Shown piece by piece: positions 31,237 to 40,098 of a stretch of 42,895 nt of DNA. The DNA lies in the NCBI GenBank assembly GCA_947461425.1, contig CANHKZ010000007.1:1-42895 (forward strand), read 5' to 3'. Each line of letters opens with the position of its first letter. Within the stretch, counting starts at the first letter, position 1. The notes beneath the pieces are model-generated. The model worked only from the letters and a program-made list of their open reading frames with translations. It did not search any database and was not told where the DNA came from. This stretch comes from Flavobacteriaceae bacterium. GTDB lineage: Bacteria > Bacteroidota > Bacteroidia > Flavobacteriales > Flavobacteriaceae. The position numbers and the translations under genes were made by a program.

Positions 31237-31238
31237 TT

Positions 31239-31964
31239 TTAGTTTCTACCTTTTTCGTTTGGATATAAAACATCTAAATTTTCACTTTGCCAATAAGCTT
31301 TAGAATCCACATCCATAATGGTTAATGGCCCTCTAAAGGCTGCTCCCGTATCTAAATTCCAAACATTCGCCATTTGAAGTGGAGTAGTTTTTCCAATTTT
31401 TGAAACAGGGGTGTGACCTATGAAGATTTCATTGTATAAAGTGAATCGTTTTGGATAAGCAAGATCGGTAGTTTCCATTTTTTTATCCAAGGCTAAAGCG
31501 GTTTCCCAAAGCGTTCTATCCCAATAAAATAACTTAGGAAAATATTCAAAATCTACCCCATTCATATTGGTAAACCCGGCGTGAATAAATAATCTGTTTT
31601 TTTCGTCTAAATGGTAATCTTCTAAAGATTCTAAAAAGGCAATATGAGAAGTTACTGTTTGGATGTCGCGGTTTTGATAGGCAGCAATTGTAGCCCTGCC
31701 TCCATGTTGATCCCATTGTGGATTATCAGTTTTATTTTTTAGCCAATCTAATAATAAATCATCATGATTCCCTCGAATACAAACAATGTTGTGCGTTTCT
31801 TTCATTCCAATAAGAACATCAATCACTTCAGGTGATTGGCTCCAACCATCAACATAATCTCCTAAAAAAATGAGTTTATCATTTGGACTTACTTTGGCTC
31901 TTTCTAAGATTTGATGAAGCGCACGTAAGCCCCCATGAATATCGCCAATAACTAAAGTTCTCAT
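31239..31964 (-). CDS. Metallophosphatase (serine/threonine phosphatase-like)
   Basis: The 241-residue cytosolic calcineurin-like phosphoesterase has GDIHG (residues 7-11), GDYVDG (35-40) and GNHDDLLLDWL (65 on), then the HAGF motif (LFIHAGFTNMNG) and GHTPVSK near the C-terminus, each supplying metal ligands. The combination GDxHG, GDxxDG, GNHD, HAG and GHTP is that of bacterial PrpA-like serine/threonine phosphatases and of ApaH-like dinucleotide phosphatases; it could be either. It converges with the dioxygenase gene with only 2 nt between the stop codons. A -7 box lies at 31985-31992. Confidence 0.9.
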   Translation of the reverse strand: MRTLVIGDIHGGLRALHQILERAKVSPNDKLIFLGDYVDGWSQSPEVIDVLIGMKETHNIVCIRGNHDDLLLDWLKNKTDNPQWDQHGGRATIAAYQNRDIQTVTSHIAFLESLEDYHLDEKNRLFIHAGFTNMNGVDFEYFPKLFYWDRTLWETALALDKKMETTDLAYPKRFTLYNEIFIGHTPVSKIGKTTPLQMANVWNLDTGAAFRGPLTIMDVDSKAYWQSENLDVLYPNEKGRN

Positions 31965-31984
31965 AATTTTTTAAGTATATTTTA

Positions 31985-31992
31985 CAAAAATA
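31985..31992 (-). promoter_or_regulatory. Putative -7 box of the metallophosphatase gene
   Basis: TATTTTTG on the minus strand, 20 nt upstream of the ATG at 31964. Confidence 0.45.
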
Positions 31993-32070
31993 GGGTAAAT
32001 GCATTAATCATAAGATCAACCTTAGATTAAAAAATAATAATTTAGTAAAATAGGGCAATTTAGTTTTCAG

Positions 32071-32078
32071 TAGATTTG
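32071..32078 (+). promoter_or_regulatory. Putative -7 box of the glycerophosphodiesterase gene
   Basis: TAGATTTG matches TAnnTTTG. A transcript starting near 32083 would exclude the GTG at 32078 as start codon and support the ATG at 32123. Confidence 0.45.
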
Positions 32079-32122
32079 TGCTGATTCATTTTCAACTAAA
32101 TTCTTTCGTAATAATAATCCAT

Positions 32123-33025
32123 ATGAAACTCCATTTTAATTTTTTTAGCTTGTTAAGTTTTGTTCTAAGTTTTTCATCTGTAACTTTAGCACAAGTAAAC
32201 AATGAGATGAAACAATTAGACAAACAAGGGCATCGAGCTTGCCGAGGAGTTTTGCCGGAGAATACTATTCAAGGCTGTATTAAAGCAATTGATTTAGGAG
32301 TGAATACTTTAGAAATGGATGTAGTTATTTCAAAAGACAATCAAGTGCTTTTGAGTCACGAACCGTTTTTTAATCACGAAATTACAACCTTGCCTAATGG
32401 CGAATTTATATCTGAATCTGAGGAGAAAAATCACAATATTTATTCTATGTTGTATTCAGAAATTGAGAAATACGATGTTGGTTTAAAGCCACATCCTAGA
32501 TTTCCATCTCAATTAAAAATAAAAGCACACAAACCATTACTTTTGGATGTGATAGATTCAGTTGAAGCCTATACAAAAACTAAAAATAAAGCGGCTGTTT
32601 ATTACAATATCGAAACTAAAACAACTCGCGAGTCAGATCTGCTTTTTCATCCGGAACCGAAAGCTTTTGTCGATTTGTTAATGGCGATTATTTACCAAAA
32701 AGGAATTCAAAAGCGTGTGATAATTCAATCATTTGATGTCCGAACTTTACAGTATTTACATCAAAAAGATCCGGCTATACAAACGGCATTATTAGTTGAA
32801 CCGTATGATGCTAAAGATTTTTCAAATCAAATCAAAAATTTAGGATTTATACCCACAATTTATAGTCCAGCTCAAGAATTAGTTAACTTAAAATTAGTTC
32901 AAGAATGCCATTCTAAAAATGTAAAATTGATTCCGTGGACCGTAAACGACTCTAAAACCATTCGTGAATTTGTTGCCATGGGAGTAGACGGAATTATAAC
33001 GGATTATCCAAATTTATTTGAATAA
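32123..33025 (+). CDS. Exported glycerophosphodiester phosphodiesterase
   Basis: The 300-residue protein has a signal peptide (residues 1-23, ending VTLAQ) and a GDPD TIM-barrel domain. The catalytic motifs are GHRACRGVLPENT (His37, Arg38, Glu46), LGVNTLEMDVVISKDNQVLL (Glu65, Asp67) and SHEP (His80). They are complete, and the C-terminal block WTVNDSKTIREFVAMGVDGI with IITDYPNLF is typical. It hydrolyses deacylated phospholipids to glycerol-3-phosphate and an alcohol in the periplasm. The frame extends to a GTG at 32078, but the ATG at 32123 begins the signal peptide and fits the -7 box position. It converges with the AlbA_2-like gene. Confidence 0.93.
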   Translation: MKLHFNFFSLLSFVLSFSSVTLAQVNNEMKQLDKQGHRACRGVLPENTIQGCIKAIDLGVNTLEMDVVISKDNQVLLSHEPFFNHEITTLPNGEFISESEEKNHNIYSMLYSEIEKYDVGLKPHPRFPSQLKIKAHKPLLLDVIDSVEAYTKTKNKAAVYYNIETKTTRESDLLFHPEPKAFVDLLMAIIYQKGIQKRVIIQSFDVRTLQYLHQKDPAIQTALLVEPYDAKDFSNQIKNLGFIPTIYSPAQELVNLKLVQECHSKNVKLIPWTVNDSKTIREFVAMGVDGIITDYPNLFE

Positions 33026-33045
33026 AAACAAGACTAATTTGTTAG

Positions 33046-34185
33046 CTATTGCACATCGTATTTCATTTTTCTTAATATTCGAAGGGCTTCTTTAAATGAA
33101 GTATAGATAGTAGGAAAAGGTTTCAATAGTAGTTTTGCAGCAATCAATTTTTGTTTAGCATCTTCAAATCCATTGAGATAACAAAGCATAAAAGTAGAAG
33201 GTAAATTTTCCAAATCTTTTTGCTCGCGAACAGTTAATTCTGATTTTCTGTCTAATTTATGTAACAAATTTAAATTGGTGTTGTAAATATGAAACAGTAA
33301 TTTTTTATCGAATTCAGGGGGTTTAAACAATATTTTTCGATCAATCTTGTAATAGCCATTGTCTTGAAAATGAATAGTTTGCTCTTCTAAGGGATAATAA
33401 GTCGTCTTGTCATTTAGCCCTAAAGGGACATATTCTATTATTGTAAAATGATTGTCGTCAAAAATAATTTCTACAACATCTTGAGCCGAATAAAACACTT
33501 TAATTTGTTCGTTTATAAGTTCAATATCAACCCTAGATAAATACCGTTTCTCTCCCGATTTCTTCTCAATTCCCGCCCAACAAATCACAAAAAGTTCTTT
33601 GAATACTTTGTATTTTGGATTCATGTTTTTATGTCGGAAATTCAAAAAATCCATAACATTATCTAAAGTATATTGAATGCTATTTCGCGAAATATTTTCA
33701 ATGTCAATTACGGTAGTCGAATTTTGATAATTTTTTTCAATTTTACCATCAACAGGTACAGTATTACTCCCAATTCGAATATATATACTATTTGCGGGAA
33801 TTGTGTGAATACTCTTTTTAAACGAAGAAATTTTTTCATTTGCTTTAATAGTAACTAACCCAACTACCTTGTCTTTAGGTAAGTTTGGGAAAGGAATATT
33901 TTCATACTGAATTAAAGGCGGATTTTCTAAAAAGGCATTCACTAAATTTTGAATTCGACTGTCATCAAAAAAATCATCACCAATAATCGTATTTTCTTGA
34001 TCTTCAACCCCAACAACAATATAGGAATTGTTTGTTGGATTGGAATTTGACAAACCACAAATATGTTTTAAAAACTTAGCTTTACCTTCTCGGGTATGTA
34101 AATTGAGCTGCCTTTTTTTGTCATAAAAAGAACATTCATCATTATGAGCGAGTAAATTCTTAATTAAAATGCGTTTATTAATCAT
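33046..34185 (-). CDS. AlbA_2/Schlafen-type putative nucleic-acid- or ATP-binding protein
   Basis: The protein has 379 residues without signal peptide. Residues 1-130 resemble the Schlafen AlbA_2 domain: ECSFYDKKRQLNLHTREGKA, FLKHICGLSNSNPTNNSYIV, VGVEDQENTIIGDDFF and a strand ending YIRIGSNTVPV. The rest (about 150-379) has no motif I know, with TLDNVMDFLNFRHKNMNPKY, IEYVPLGLNDKTTYYP and a basic helical end. Members with this N-terminus occur as chromosomal regulators of unknown role and in some defence systems, but no defence genes are adjacent. It is probably monocistronic and cytosolic. Confidence 0.65.
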   Translation of the reverse strand: MINKRILIKNLLAHNDECSFYDKKRQLNLHTREGKAKFLKHICGLSNSNPTNNSYIVVGVEDQENTIIGDDFFDDSRIQNLVNAFLENPPLIQYENIPFPNLPKDKVVGLVTIKANEKISSFKKSIHTIPANSIYIRIGSNTVPVDGKIEKNYQNSTTVIDIENISRNSIQYTLDNVMDFLNFRHKNMNPKYKVFKELFVICWAGIEKKSGEKRYLSRVDIELINEQIKVFYSAQDVVEIIFDDNHFTIIEYVPLGLNDKTTYYPLEEQTIHFQDNGYYKIDRKILFKPPEFDKKLLFHIYNTNLNLLHKLDRKSELTVREQKDLENLPSTFMLCYLNGFEDAKQKLIAAKLLLKPFPTIYTSFKEALRILRKMKYDVQ

Positions 34186-34241
34186 CGTTTACAAATTAAA
34201 TAGATTAGTATTTAAATGATTCATAAAGCAACTAATTTTAA

Positions 34242-34997
34242 TTATAAATTTCGATTGACTATTCCTGAAGATGCTTGAGCGGTAGGCATTACAACTAAAT
34301 CAGCAATGTTTACATGATAGGGTCTTGATACCACAAAATGAATAATATCAGCAATATCTTCTGCTTGTAATGGAGCAAATCCTTTATACACATTTTGCGC
34401 TTTTTCACCATCACCTTTAAAACGGACACCGCTAAATTCAGTAGCAACCATTCCTGGATGAACGGCTCCTACGCGAATTCCAAACGGATTCAAATCCATT
34501 CGCATTCCCTGATTTAAAGCATCCACAGCATGTTTAGTGGCGCAATATACGTTGCCGTTTGGGTACACTTCTTTGGCAGCAGTTGAACCAATATTGATGA
34601 TGTGACCCGATTTTCGTTCCACCATTTGCGGGATAATTGCCTTAGAAACATACAGCAGTCCTTTGATATTTCCATCAATCATAGCGTCCCAATCGTCGAT
34701 ATTCCCATTTTGGATTGGATCTAATCCATGTGCATTTCCCGCATTGTTGATCAGAATATCAATTTGAGAAAAACCTGTCGGCAAACTGCTAATTTGTTCC
34801 ATAACGGTTTTTTTATCTCGAACATCAAATCGCAAAATATGAACAGAAGTAAATTCAGATAATTCTTTATGTAGTGCTTCCAAACGATCTTGGCGGCGGC
34901 CACAAAGCACTAATTTATAGTTATTTTTAGCAAATAATTGAGCAGTTGCTTTCCCAATTCCGCTTGTAGCTCCCGTAATTAAAACAGTTTTAGTCAT
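34242..34997 (-). CDS. Short-chain dehydrogenase (YdfG-like NADP-dependent oxidoreductase)
   Basis: The 251-residue classical SDR has TGATSGIGK (residues 8-16) for NADP, CGRRQDR (32-38) whose arginines favour NADP over NAD, NNAG (84-87), Ser138 in NIGSTA, and the catalytic Tyr151 and Lys155 in YCATK. The region PGMVATEFSGVRFKGDGEKA and the ending are typical of the YdfG/serine 3-dehydrogenase group, which reduces or oxidises 3-hydroxy acids. It is 15 nt downstream of the aldo/keto reductase gene on the same strand, so two NADP oxidoreductases are probably co-expressed. Confidence 0.93.
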   Translation of the reverse strand: MTKTVLITGATSGIGKATAQLFAKNNYKLVLCGRRQDRLEALHKELSEFTSVHILRFDVRDKKTVMEQISSLPTGFSQIDILINNAGNAHGLDPIQNGNIDDWDAMIDGNIKGLLYVSKAIIPQMVERKSGHIINIGSTAAKEVYPNGNVYCATKHAVDALNQGMRMDLNPFGIRVGAVHPGMVATEFSGVRFKGDGEKAQNVYKGFAPLQAEDIADIIHFVVSRPYHVNIADLVVMPTAQASSGIVNRNL

Positions 34998-35012
34998 AAT
35001 TTTATTTTGATA

Positions 35013-35885
35013 TTAAGGTACATTTTTACCCCTACTTTCAGTCCAAATTGCGAACCAATCTTCTTTTTCTAAAGGCAATTCGATTGCTTTCATCAAGGCT
35101 TGGATGCGCGCTACATTTACGGTTCCCGCAATAGGAATAACTTTTGCAGGATGTTGTAAAATCCAAGACAATAATAGTGTGTCAGATCCGATTTCGTATT
35201 TAGAAACTAATTGCGCCAACAATTTTTTCATACGTCGGGTTTGTTCATTGTCTTCTCTAAATATATTTCCTAATGGATTCCAAGACATGGGGCGAATGCC
35301 GTTTACTTGCATATAATCCAAACTTCCATCAATCATGGCCTCGTGATGCGAAGCTGAAAACTGAATTTGGTTATAACTAATTTTAGTTTTTTGACGAATC
35401 AATTCGGTTTGAGAACTGGTGAAATTTGATAATCCAAAATCAATAATTTTGCCTTCTGATTGTAATTTAGCAACTGCTTCAGCGATTTCGTCCGCTTGCA
35501 TCAGGGGACTTGGGCGGTGCAATAAAAGCACATCTAAATAATCGGTTGCCAAGTTTTTCAATGAATTCTCGACAGACCCTACAATATAGTCTTTAGAATA
35601 CTCGTAATGTTTGATAGTATTGTTTCTGTTTTTGGTTACCATTTGGATACCGCATTTCGAAATTAATTGAATTTTAGTTCGGTCAATTGAGCTTGAAACT
35701 AAAGCTTTTCCAAAATCCGCTTCGGTAGTGTAATCACCATAGATATCAGCATGATCAAAAGTGGAAATTTTATTCTCCATACAAAGATGAATCATATTTT
35801 CCATTTCCTTAGTGGTAAGATTTTTGTCCCAAATACCCCAATTCATAACTCCTGCAATTATTGGAGATAAAGTCGTTTTACTCAT
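35013..35885 (-). CDS. Aldo/keto reductase (YdhF-like)
   Basis: The 290-residue AKR has FDHADIYGDYTTEADFGKAL with Asp44 and Tyr49, ISKCGI with Lys77, and LLHRPSPLM with His123 as the catalytic tetrad. The C-terminal NADPH site PIAGTVNVARIQALMKAIEL is present. The length and the motif SWNPLGN fit the YdhF group of AKRs, which reduce aldehydes or ketones with NADPH. It is the first gene of a two-gene unit with the SDR; the natural substrate is unknown. It is divergent from moxR across 212 nt. Confidence 0.92.
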   Translation of the reverse strand: MSKTTLSPIIAGVMNWGIWDKNLTTKEMENMIHLCMENKISTFDHADIYGDYTTEADFGKALVSSSIDRTKIQLISKCGIQMVTKNRNNTIKHYEYSKDYIVGSVENSLKNLATDYLDVLLLHRPSPLMQADEIAEAVAKLQSEGKIIDFGLSNFTSSQTELIRQKTKISYNQIQFSASHHEAMIDGSLDYMQVNGIRPMSWNPLGNIFREDNEQTRRMKKLLAQLVSKYEIGSDTLLLSWILQHPAKVIPIAGTVNVARIQALMKAIELPLEKEDWFAIWTESRGKNVP

Positions 35886-36045
35886 AGTTGTGTGATGTAT
35901 TTTTGATTTGTAAATCTAGTATTTTTAACCGAATTGAATTGAGTTATTAAAAATAGATAAAATAGATCATAAATCGTCCTTAAAATTACCGTGTTTGGAG
36001 AAGTTTTAACCATTCTTTAACATCCTACTTCTAAAAAAAAATTCA

Positions 36046-36061
36046 ATTTGCACTCGCAAAT
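36046..36061. promoter_or_regulatory. Inverted repeat upstream of moxR
   Basis: ATTTGC-ACTC-GCAAAT, perfect 6-nt arms with a 4-nt spacer, 36 nt upstream of the moxR start. The left arm includes CAATTTG, a degenerate -7 box, so a bound protein could block transcription. Otherwise 35886-36097 holds nothing clear. Confidence 0.35.
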
Positions 36062-36097
36062 GAAAACCATATGTAATTTGGTTTAAAAAATATCAAA

Positions 36098-37102
36098 ATG
36101 GAAGAGAATACAGCGTCTTTAGACATTAGAGCAATTAATGAAAAAATAGAAAGAGAAAGTGCTTTTATCGATCTCCTTGTTATGGAAATGAACAAGGTTA
36201 TTGTGGGTCAAAAACACATGATAGAACGATTGTTAATTGGACTTTTAGGCCAAGGGCATATTTTATTGGAAGGAGTCCCGGGATTAGCAAAAACCTTAGC
36301 AATTAATACACTTTCGCAAGCTGTTGCAGGCTCGTTTAGCCGAATCCAGTTCACGCCCGATTTATTACCTGCGGATGTTGTGGGAACAATGATTTACAAT
36401 ATCAAACAAAATGAATTTTCAATCAAAAAAGGACCCATTTTTGCCAATTTTGTTTTAGCAGATGAGATTAACCGTGCACCTGCCAAAGTACAATCAGCTT
36501 TGTTAGAGGCCATGCAGGAAAAACAAGTAACTATTGGTGATACGACTTTTAAATTAGACAAACCGTTTTTGGTTTTGGCTACGCAAAACCCAATTGAGCA
36601 AGAAGGAACCTATCAATTACCTGAGGCGCAAGTCGATCGTTTTATGTTGAAAACGGTGATTGACTACCCAAAAATGGATGAAGAACGATTAGTGATTCGT
36701 CAAAATTTATCAGGCAGTTACGAAAAAGTTAATCAAGTAGTTTCAATCGAACAGATTTTACGTGCGCAAGAGGCAGTTCGTGAAGTGTATATGGACGAAA
36801 AAATTGAGAAGTACATTTTAGACATTATTTTTGCTACCCGTTATCCAGAAAAATACAAATTAGCCGACCTGAAACCGTTGATTAGTTTTGGTTCATCGCC
36901 ACGTGGAAGTATTAATTTGGCGAATGCCGCTAAATGTTATGCCTTCATCAAACGTAGAGGCTATGTAATTCCAGAGGACGTTCGTGCTGTAGTTCACGAT
37001 GTATTGCGTCACAGAATTGGCGTTACCTATGAAGCAGAAGCTGAAAACATTACTTCTGTGGACATCATCAACAAAATCGTAAACGAAGTTGAGGTTCCTT
37101 AG
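36098..37102 (+). CDS. moxR: MoxR family AAA+ ATPase
   Basis: The 334-residue cytosolic AAA+ protein has Walker A at residues 57-66 (LEGVPGLAKT, Lys65), Walker B with Asp122 and Glu123 (LADEINRAPAKVQSALLEAM), sensor/arginine-finger region ATQNPIEQEGTYQLPEAQVD, and the C-terminal lid (SFGSSPRGSINLANAAKCYA). MoxR ATPases act as chaperones for VWA-domain proteins, which are encoded just downstream. It opens the bat operon; the next gene follows after 51 nt. An inverted repeat sits upstream. Confidence 0.95.
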   Translation: MEENTASLDIRAINEKIERESAFIDLLVMEMNKVIVGQKHMIERLLIGLLGQGHILLEGVPGLAKTLAINTLSQAVAGSFSRIQFTPDLLPADVVGTMIYNIKQNEFSIKKGPIFANFVLADEINRAPAKVQSALLEAMQEKQVTIGDTTFKLDKPFLVLATQNPIEQEGTYQLPEAQVDRFMLKTVIDYPKMDEERLVIRQNLSGSYEKVNQVVSIEQILRAQEAVREVYMDEKIEKYILDIIFATRYPEKYKLADLKPLISFGSSPRGSINLANAAKCYAFIKRRGYVIPEDVRAVVHDVLRHRIGVTYEAEAENITSVDIINKIVNEVEVP

Positions 37103-37153
37103 ATTCCTGAAAAATAAATTTTGTGACTTTGCGCCTTTGTGGCAGTAAATAAA

Positions 37154-38017
37154 ATGGATACAAAAGACCTACTCAAAAAAGTCCGAAAAATAGAAATCAA
37201 AACCCGTAGATTGAGCGATCATATCTTTTCGGGAGAATACCATACGTCTTTTAAAGGACGTGGGATGACTTTTAGCGAAGTACGTCAATACCAATACGGC
37301 GACGATATCCGAGCTATTGATTGGAATGTTACCGCACGTTATAACGAAGCTCATGTCAAGGTTTTTGAAGAAGAACGCGAATTGACAATGATGTTAATGG
37401 TCGATATTTCGGGTTCGGAGAGTTTCGGTTCCAAAAATCAGTTTAAAAAAGATATTGTAACTGAAATCGCTGCTACAATGGCTTTTTCGGCGACACAAAA
37501 TAATGATAAGATTGGATTGATTCTGTTTTCAGATGCAATCGAATTGTACATTCCGCCCAAAAAAGGCCGTTCGCATGTGTTGCGAATTATTCGCGAACTC
37601 ATCGAGTTTGAACCTAAAAGCAACAAAACTGATTTGGCGCAAGCCTTAAAATTTTTGTCGGGAACACAAAAAAAGAAAGCCATTGTTTTTGTGATTTCTG
37701 ATTTTATGACACAGGAATACGAGCAAACTTTAAAAATTGCTTCCAAAAAACACGACATAACAGGCATTCGAGTGTACGACATTCGCGAAGAAAAAATGCC
37801 TAATTTAGGAATGGTACCCATGCTAGACGCTGAAACTGGAATTGTACAATTGGTAGATACAGGATCCAAATCAGTCCGAATGAATTATGAAAATCATTAT
37901 CACGATCGCGTGACGTATTTTAAAGAAACCTTTAGTAAATCAGGCTCCGGAGTGGTAAATACCCGAGTTGATGAAAGTTATGTAATTAAATTATTAGGGT
38001 ATTTTAAATCGAGATAA
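37154..38017 (+). CDS. DUF58 domain protein of the bat operon
   Basis: The 287-residue protein shows the DUF58 signature: HTSFKGRGMTFSEVRQYQYG, DDIRAIDWNVTARYNEAHVK, VFEEERELTMMLMVDISGSE. It has a VWA-like fold with the MIDAS sequence DISGS and DKIGLILFSD later. The start is the ATG at 37154 (MDTKDLLKKVRKIEIKT), the usual N-terminus in the family; a GTG 15 nt upstream would add five residues. It is cytosolic or membrane-associated and the standard partner of MoxR. The following gene is not the expected bat gene but a four-helix-bundle gene. Confidence 0.93.
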   Translation: MDTKDLLKKVRKIEIKTRRLSDHIFSGEYHTSFKGRGMTFSEVRQYQYGDDIRAIDWNVTARYNEAHVKVFEEERELTMMLMVDISGSESFGSKNQFKKDIVTEIAATMAFSATQNNDKIGLILFSDAIELYIPPKKGRSHVLRIIRELIEFEPKSNKTDLAQALKFLSGTQKKKAIVFVISDFMTQEYEQTLKIASKKHDITGIRVYDIREEKMPNLGMVPMLDAETGIVQLVDTGSKSVRMNYENHYHDRVTYFKETFSKSGSGVVNTRVDESYVIKLLGYFKSR

Positions 38018-38044
38018 TGATTTTAGACTTTAGATTTTTAAAAA

Positions 38045-38404
38045 GTGAATAAACAAGAACTCGAAAACAGATTGATTGATTTTGCTGCAACAATAATAAT
38101 TGTAGCTAGCAAATTTGAAAAAAACTATGCAGGAAATCATCTGGCGGGTCAAATAATAAGGTCGGGAACATCTCCAGCATTAAATTATGGAGAGGCCCAA
38201 AGTGCTGAAAGTAGTAAAGACTTTATTCATAAAATGGGGATTTGTTTAAAAGAATTGAGAGAAAGTTTTGTTTGTTTGAAAATCATTGAAAAAGCAAGTT
38301 TAATGAAAGAAGAAGCCTTATTGGTTTCTGCAAAAGCAGAAGTTAATGAATTAATTTCCATTTTTGTTTCGAGTATTAAAACGGCGAAGAACAATTTGAA
38401 ATAG
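38045..38404 (+). CDS. Four-helix-bundle protein (23S rRNA intervening-sequence type)
   Basis: The 119-residue all-helical protein has the IVS/S23 family pattern: LENRLIDFAATIIIVASKFE, NHLAGQIIRSGTSPALNYGE, AQSAESSKDFIHKMGICLKE, LRESFVCLKIIEKA and a last helix from SAKAEVNELISIF. The start is a GTG at 38045. Members are found in 23S rRNA intervening sequences and, often, as small inserted genes near polysaccharide or unrelated loci in Bacteroidota; the function is unknown, with pentameric or nucleic-acid-binding assemblies suggested. Here it splits DUF58 from the BatD-like gene, and the flanking DNA is AT-rich with repeated AATC words, so it looks inserted. Confidence 0.88.
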   Translation: MNKQELENRLIDFAATIIIVASKFEKNYAGNHLAGQIIRSGTSPALNYGEAQSAESSKDFIHKMGICLKELRESFVCLKIIEKASLMKEEALLVSAKAEVNELISIFVSSIKTAKNNLK

Positions 38405-38472
38405 TAAACGGAAAATCAAAAATCACTAATCGTTAATCAACAATCAGAAATCAAAATTTTTGAATAGTATAA

Positions 38473-40098
38473 ATGAAAAAAACAGTTTATATATTATTTT
38501 TTCTGCTTTCCACTTCGCTTTTTGCACAAAAAGTGACGACGGTTTTGGACACGACGCGCAATAAAATTGGAGCGGAATTCAAATTGACATTAAAAACGTT
38601 AGTTGATACTTCGGCTAGAGTGGTTTTTCCTAATTTGAAAAATATTGGCGCTTTAGAGGTGATTCGTTCGTATCCAATTGATACGATTCGAAATAACGAT
38701 CGCTACGAATTGATTAAAAAATATGGTTTAACGCAATTTGATTCTGGAAAATACAAGATTCCAAGAGTAACTATTTTAATCAACAAAAAACCGTTTTTAT
38801 CGGATTCTCTTTTAGTTGAGGTCGCTAATATAAAAGTAGATACATTACAACAAAAAATGTACGACATTAAGAATATTGTGGCAGCTGAAAGTCATTGGGG
38901 CAATTGGTGGAAATATTTATTGGCGATTATTGTTTTGGCAGGAATGGGCGCTTTGATCTATTGGTACATCAAGAAAAAACAACAAAAATCGATTAAAGAA
39001 GAGGTCTATAAAACTCCAATTGAAAAAGCAACCTCATTATTGACTCTTTTAGAGAAAAAAGAATTATGGCAGCAAGGTGAAATCAAGGAATATTATAGTG
39101 AATTGACGAATATTGCTCGAAATTACATCGAAGAAGCTATCGAAATTCCAGCGATGGAAAGCACTACTTCGGAACTCATTATGGCCTTGAGAGCGGCTTC
39201 AGTAAAAAAGAAAATGACACTTTCGAAAGAAACAATCGAAAATTTAGAACGTGTTTTAAAACAAGCCGATTTGGTAAAATTTGCGAAGTCTAAACCAATG
39301 GATTTCGAAATTACCGAGGATAGAAATAAGATTCAGAAAGTGATTTTAACTTTGGATAAAGCGATTCCAGTAGAAGTGCCTGAGGAAGAAGATTTACTTT
39401 TGAATGAGGCGCAAAGACAATATCAAATCCAATTGCAGTTAAAGAAAAAAAGAGCGAAACGAATTCGTACGGCAATTGTTTCTCTAGTACTATTGGTTGT
39501 TTTGGTAACTGGTTTTTTTGTAGTGACTCGAGGATTTACGTTTGTCATTGATACCGTTTTTGGTCGTGAAACCAAAGAATTATTAGAAGGCGAATGGGTA
39601 AAAAGCGAGTATGGAAATCCAGGAATTCTTATTGAAACGCCTCGAGTTTTAAAAAGAAACGATGCCGAAAAAGTCCTGCCTAAGAACACCATGGCGTTAA
39701 TCAAAGAAATGCAGTTGTTTCAATATGGCGAAATGACGAACAGTTTTTTTATGATGGTTTCAACTAGTCAATTCAAGCAAACTACTGATATTGATTTGGC
39801 GCAAGCTCTGGAAGGCAATTTAAAAATAATTGAAGCACAAGGCGGTCAAAATATCATTGTAAAACAAGAAGATTTTGAAACCGAAAGTGGCGTTAAGGGT
39901 TTAAAAGGTTATGGAACTATGACGATGCTAAATCCATTGACCAAGTCAAGTGAAAAAGTATATTATGAAATTTTATATTTCAAACAAAATCAAGGATTGC
40001 AACAAATTATGATTGTATTTCCTGAAGGAGATCAGTATGGAAGTGCCATTGCAGAGCGAATGTTACAATCAGTTGAACTAAGACAAGCCGGTAAATAA
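38473..40098 (+). CDS. BatD-like membrane protein of the bat operon
   Basis: The 541-residue protein has a signal peptide (residues 1-18, ending LFAQ). A periplasmic beta-rich domain (KVTTVLDTTRNKIGAEFKLT ... YGLTQFDSGKYKIPRVTILI) resembles BatD/oxygen-tolerance proteins. A transmembrane helix follows at about 147-166 (YLLAIIVLAGMGALIYWYI), then a cytosolic helical domain (TPIEKATSLLTLLEKKELWQ, ARNYIEEAIEIPAMESTTSE). There is a second helix near 341-362 (AIVSLVLLVVLVTGFFVVT) and a C-terminal extracytoplasmic domain. Assignment to BatD is by topology and position. The stop overlaps the batA start by one base (TAATG), so translation is coupled. Confidence 0.75.
   Translation: MKKTVYILFFLLSTSLFAQKVTTVLDTTRNKIGAEFKLTLKTLVDTSARVVFPNLKNIGALEVIRSYPIDTIRNNDRYELIKKYGLTQFDSGKYKIPRVTILINKKPFLSDSLLVEVANIKVDTLQQKMYDIKNIVAAESHWGNWWKYLLAIIVLAGMGALIYWYIKKKQQKSIKEEVYKTPIEKATSLLTLLEKKELWQQGEIKEYYSELTNIARNYIEEAIEIPAMESTTSELIMALRAASVKKKMTLSKETIENLERVLKQADLVKFAKSKPMDFEITEDRNKIQKVILTLDKAIPVEVPEEEDLLLNEAQRQYQIQLQLKKKRAKRIRTAIVSLVLLVVLVTGFFVVTRGFTFVIDTVFGRETKELLEGEWVKSEYGNPGILIETPRVLKRNDAEKVLPKNTMALIKEMQLFQYGEMTNSFFMMVSTSQFKQTTDIDLAQALEGNLKIIEAQGGQNIIVKQEDFETESGVKGLKGYGTMTMLNPLTKSSEKVYYEILYFKQNQGLQQIMIVFPEGDQYGSAIAERMLQSVELRQAGK

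Noticed and set aside
28466..33025. A phosphate-scavenging operon (EEP nuclease, metallophosphatase, glycerophosphodiesterase)
   Set aside because: The genes lie on different strands with separate promoters and no shared repeated box, so they are not one unit.
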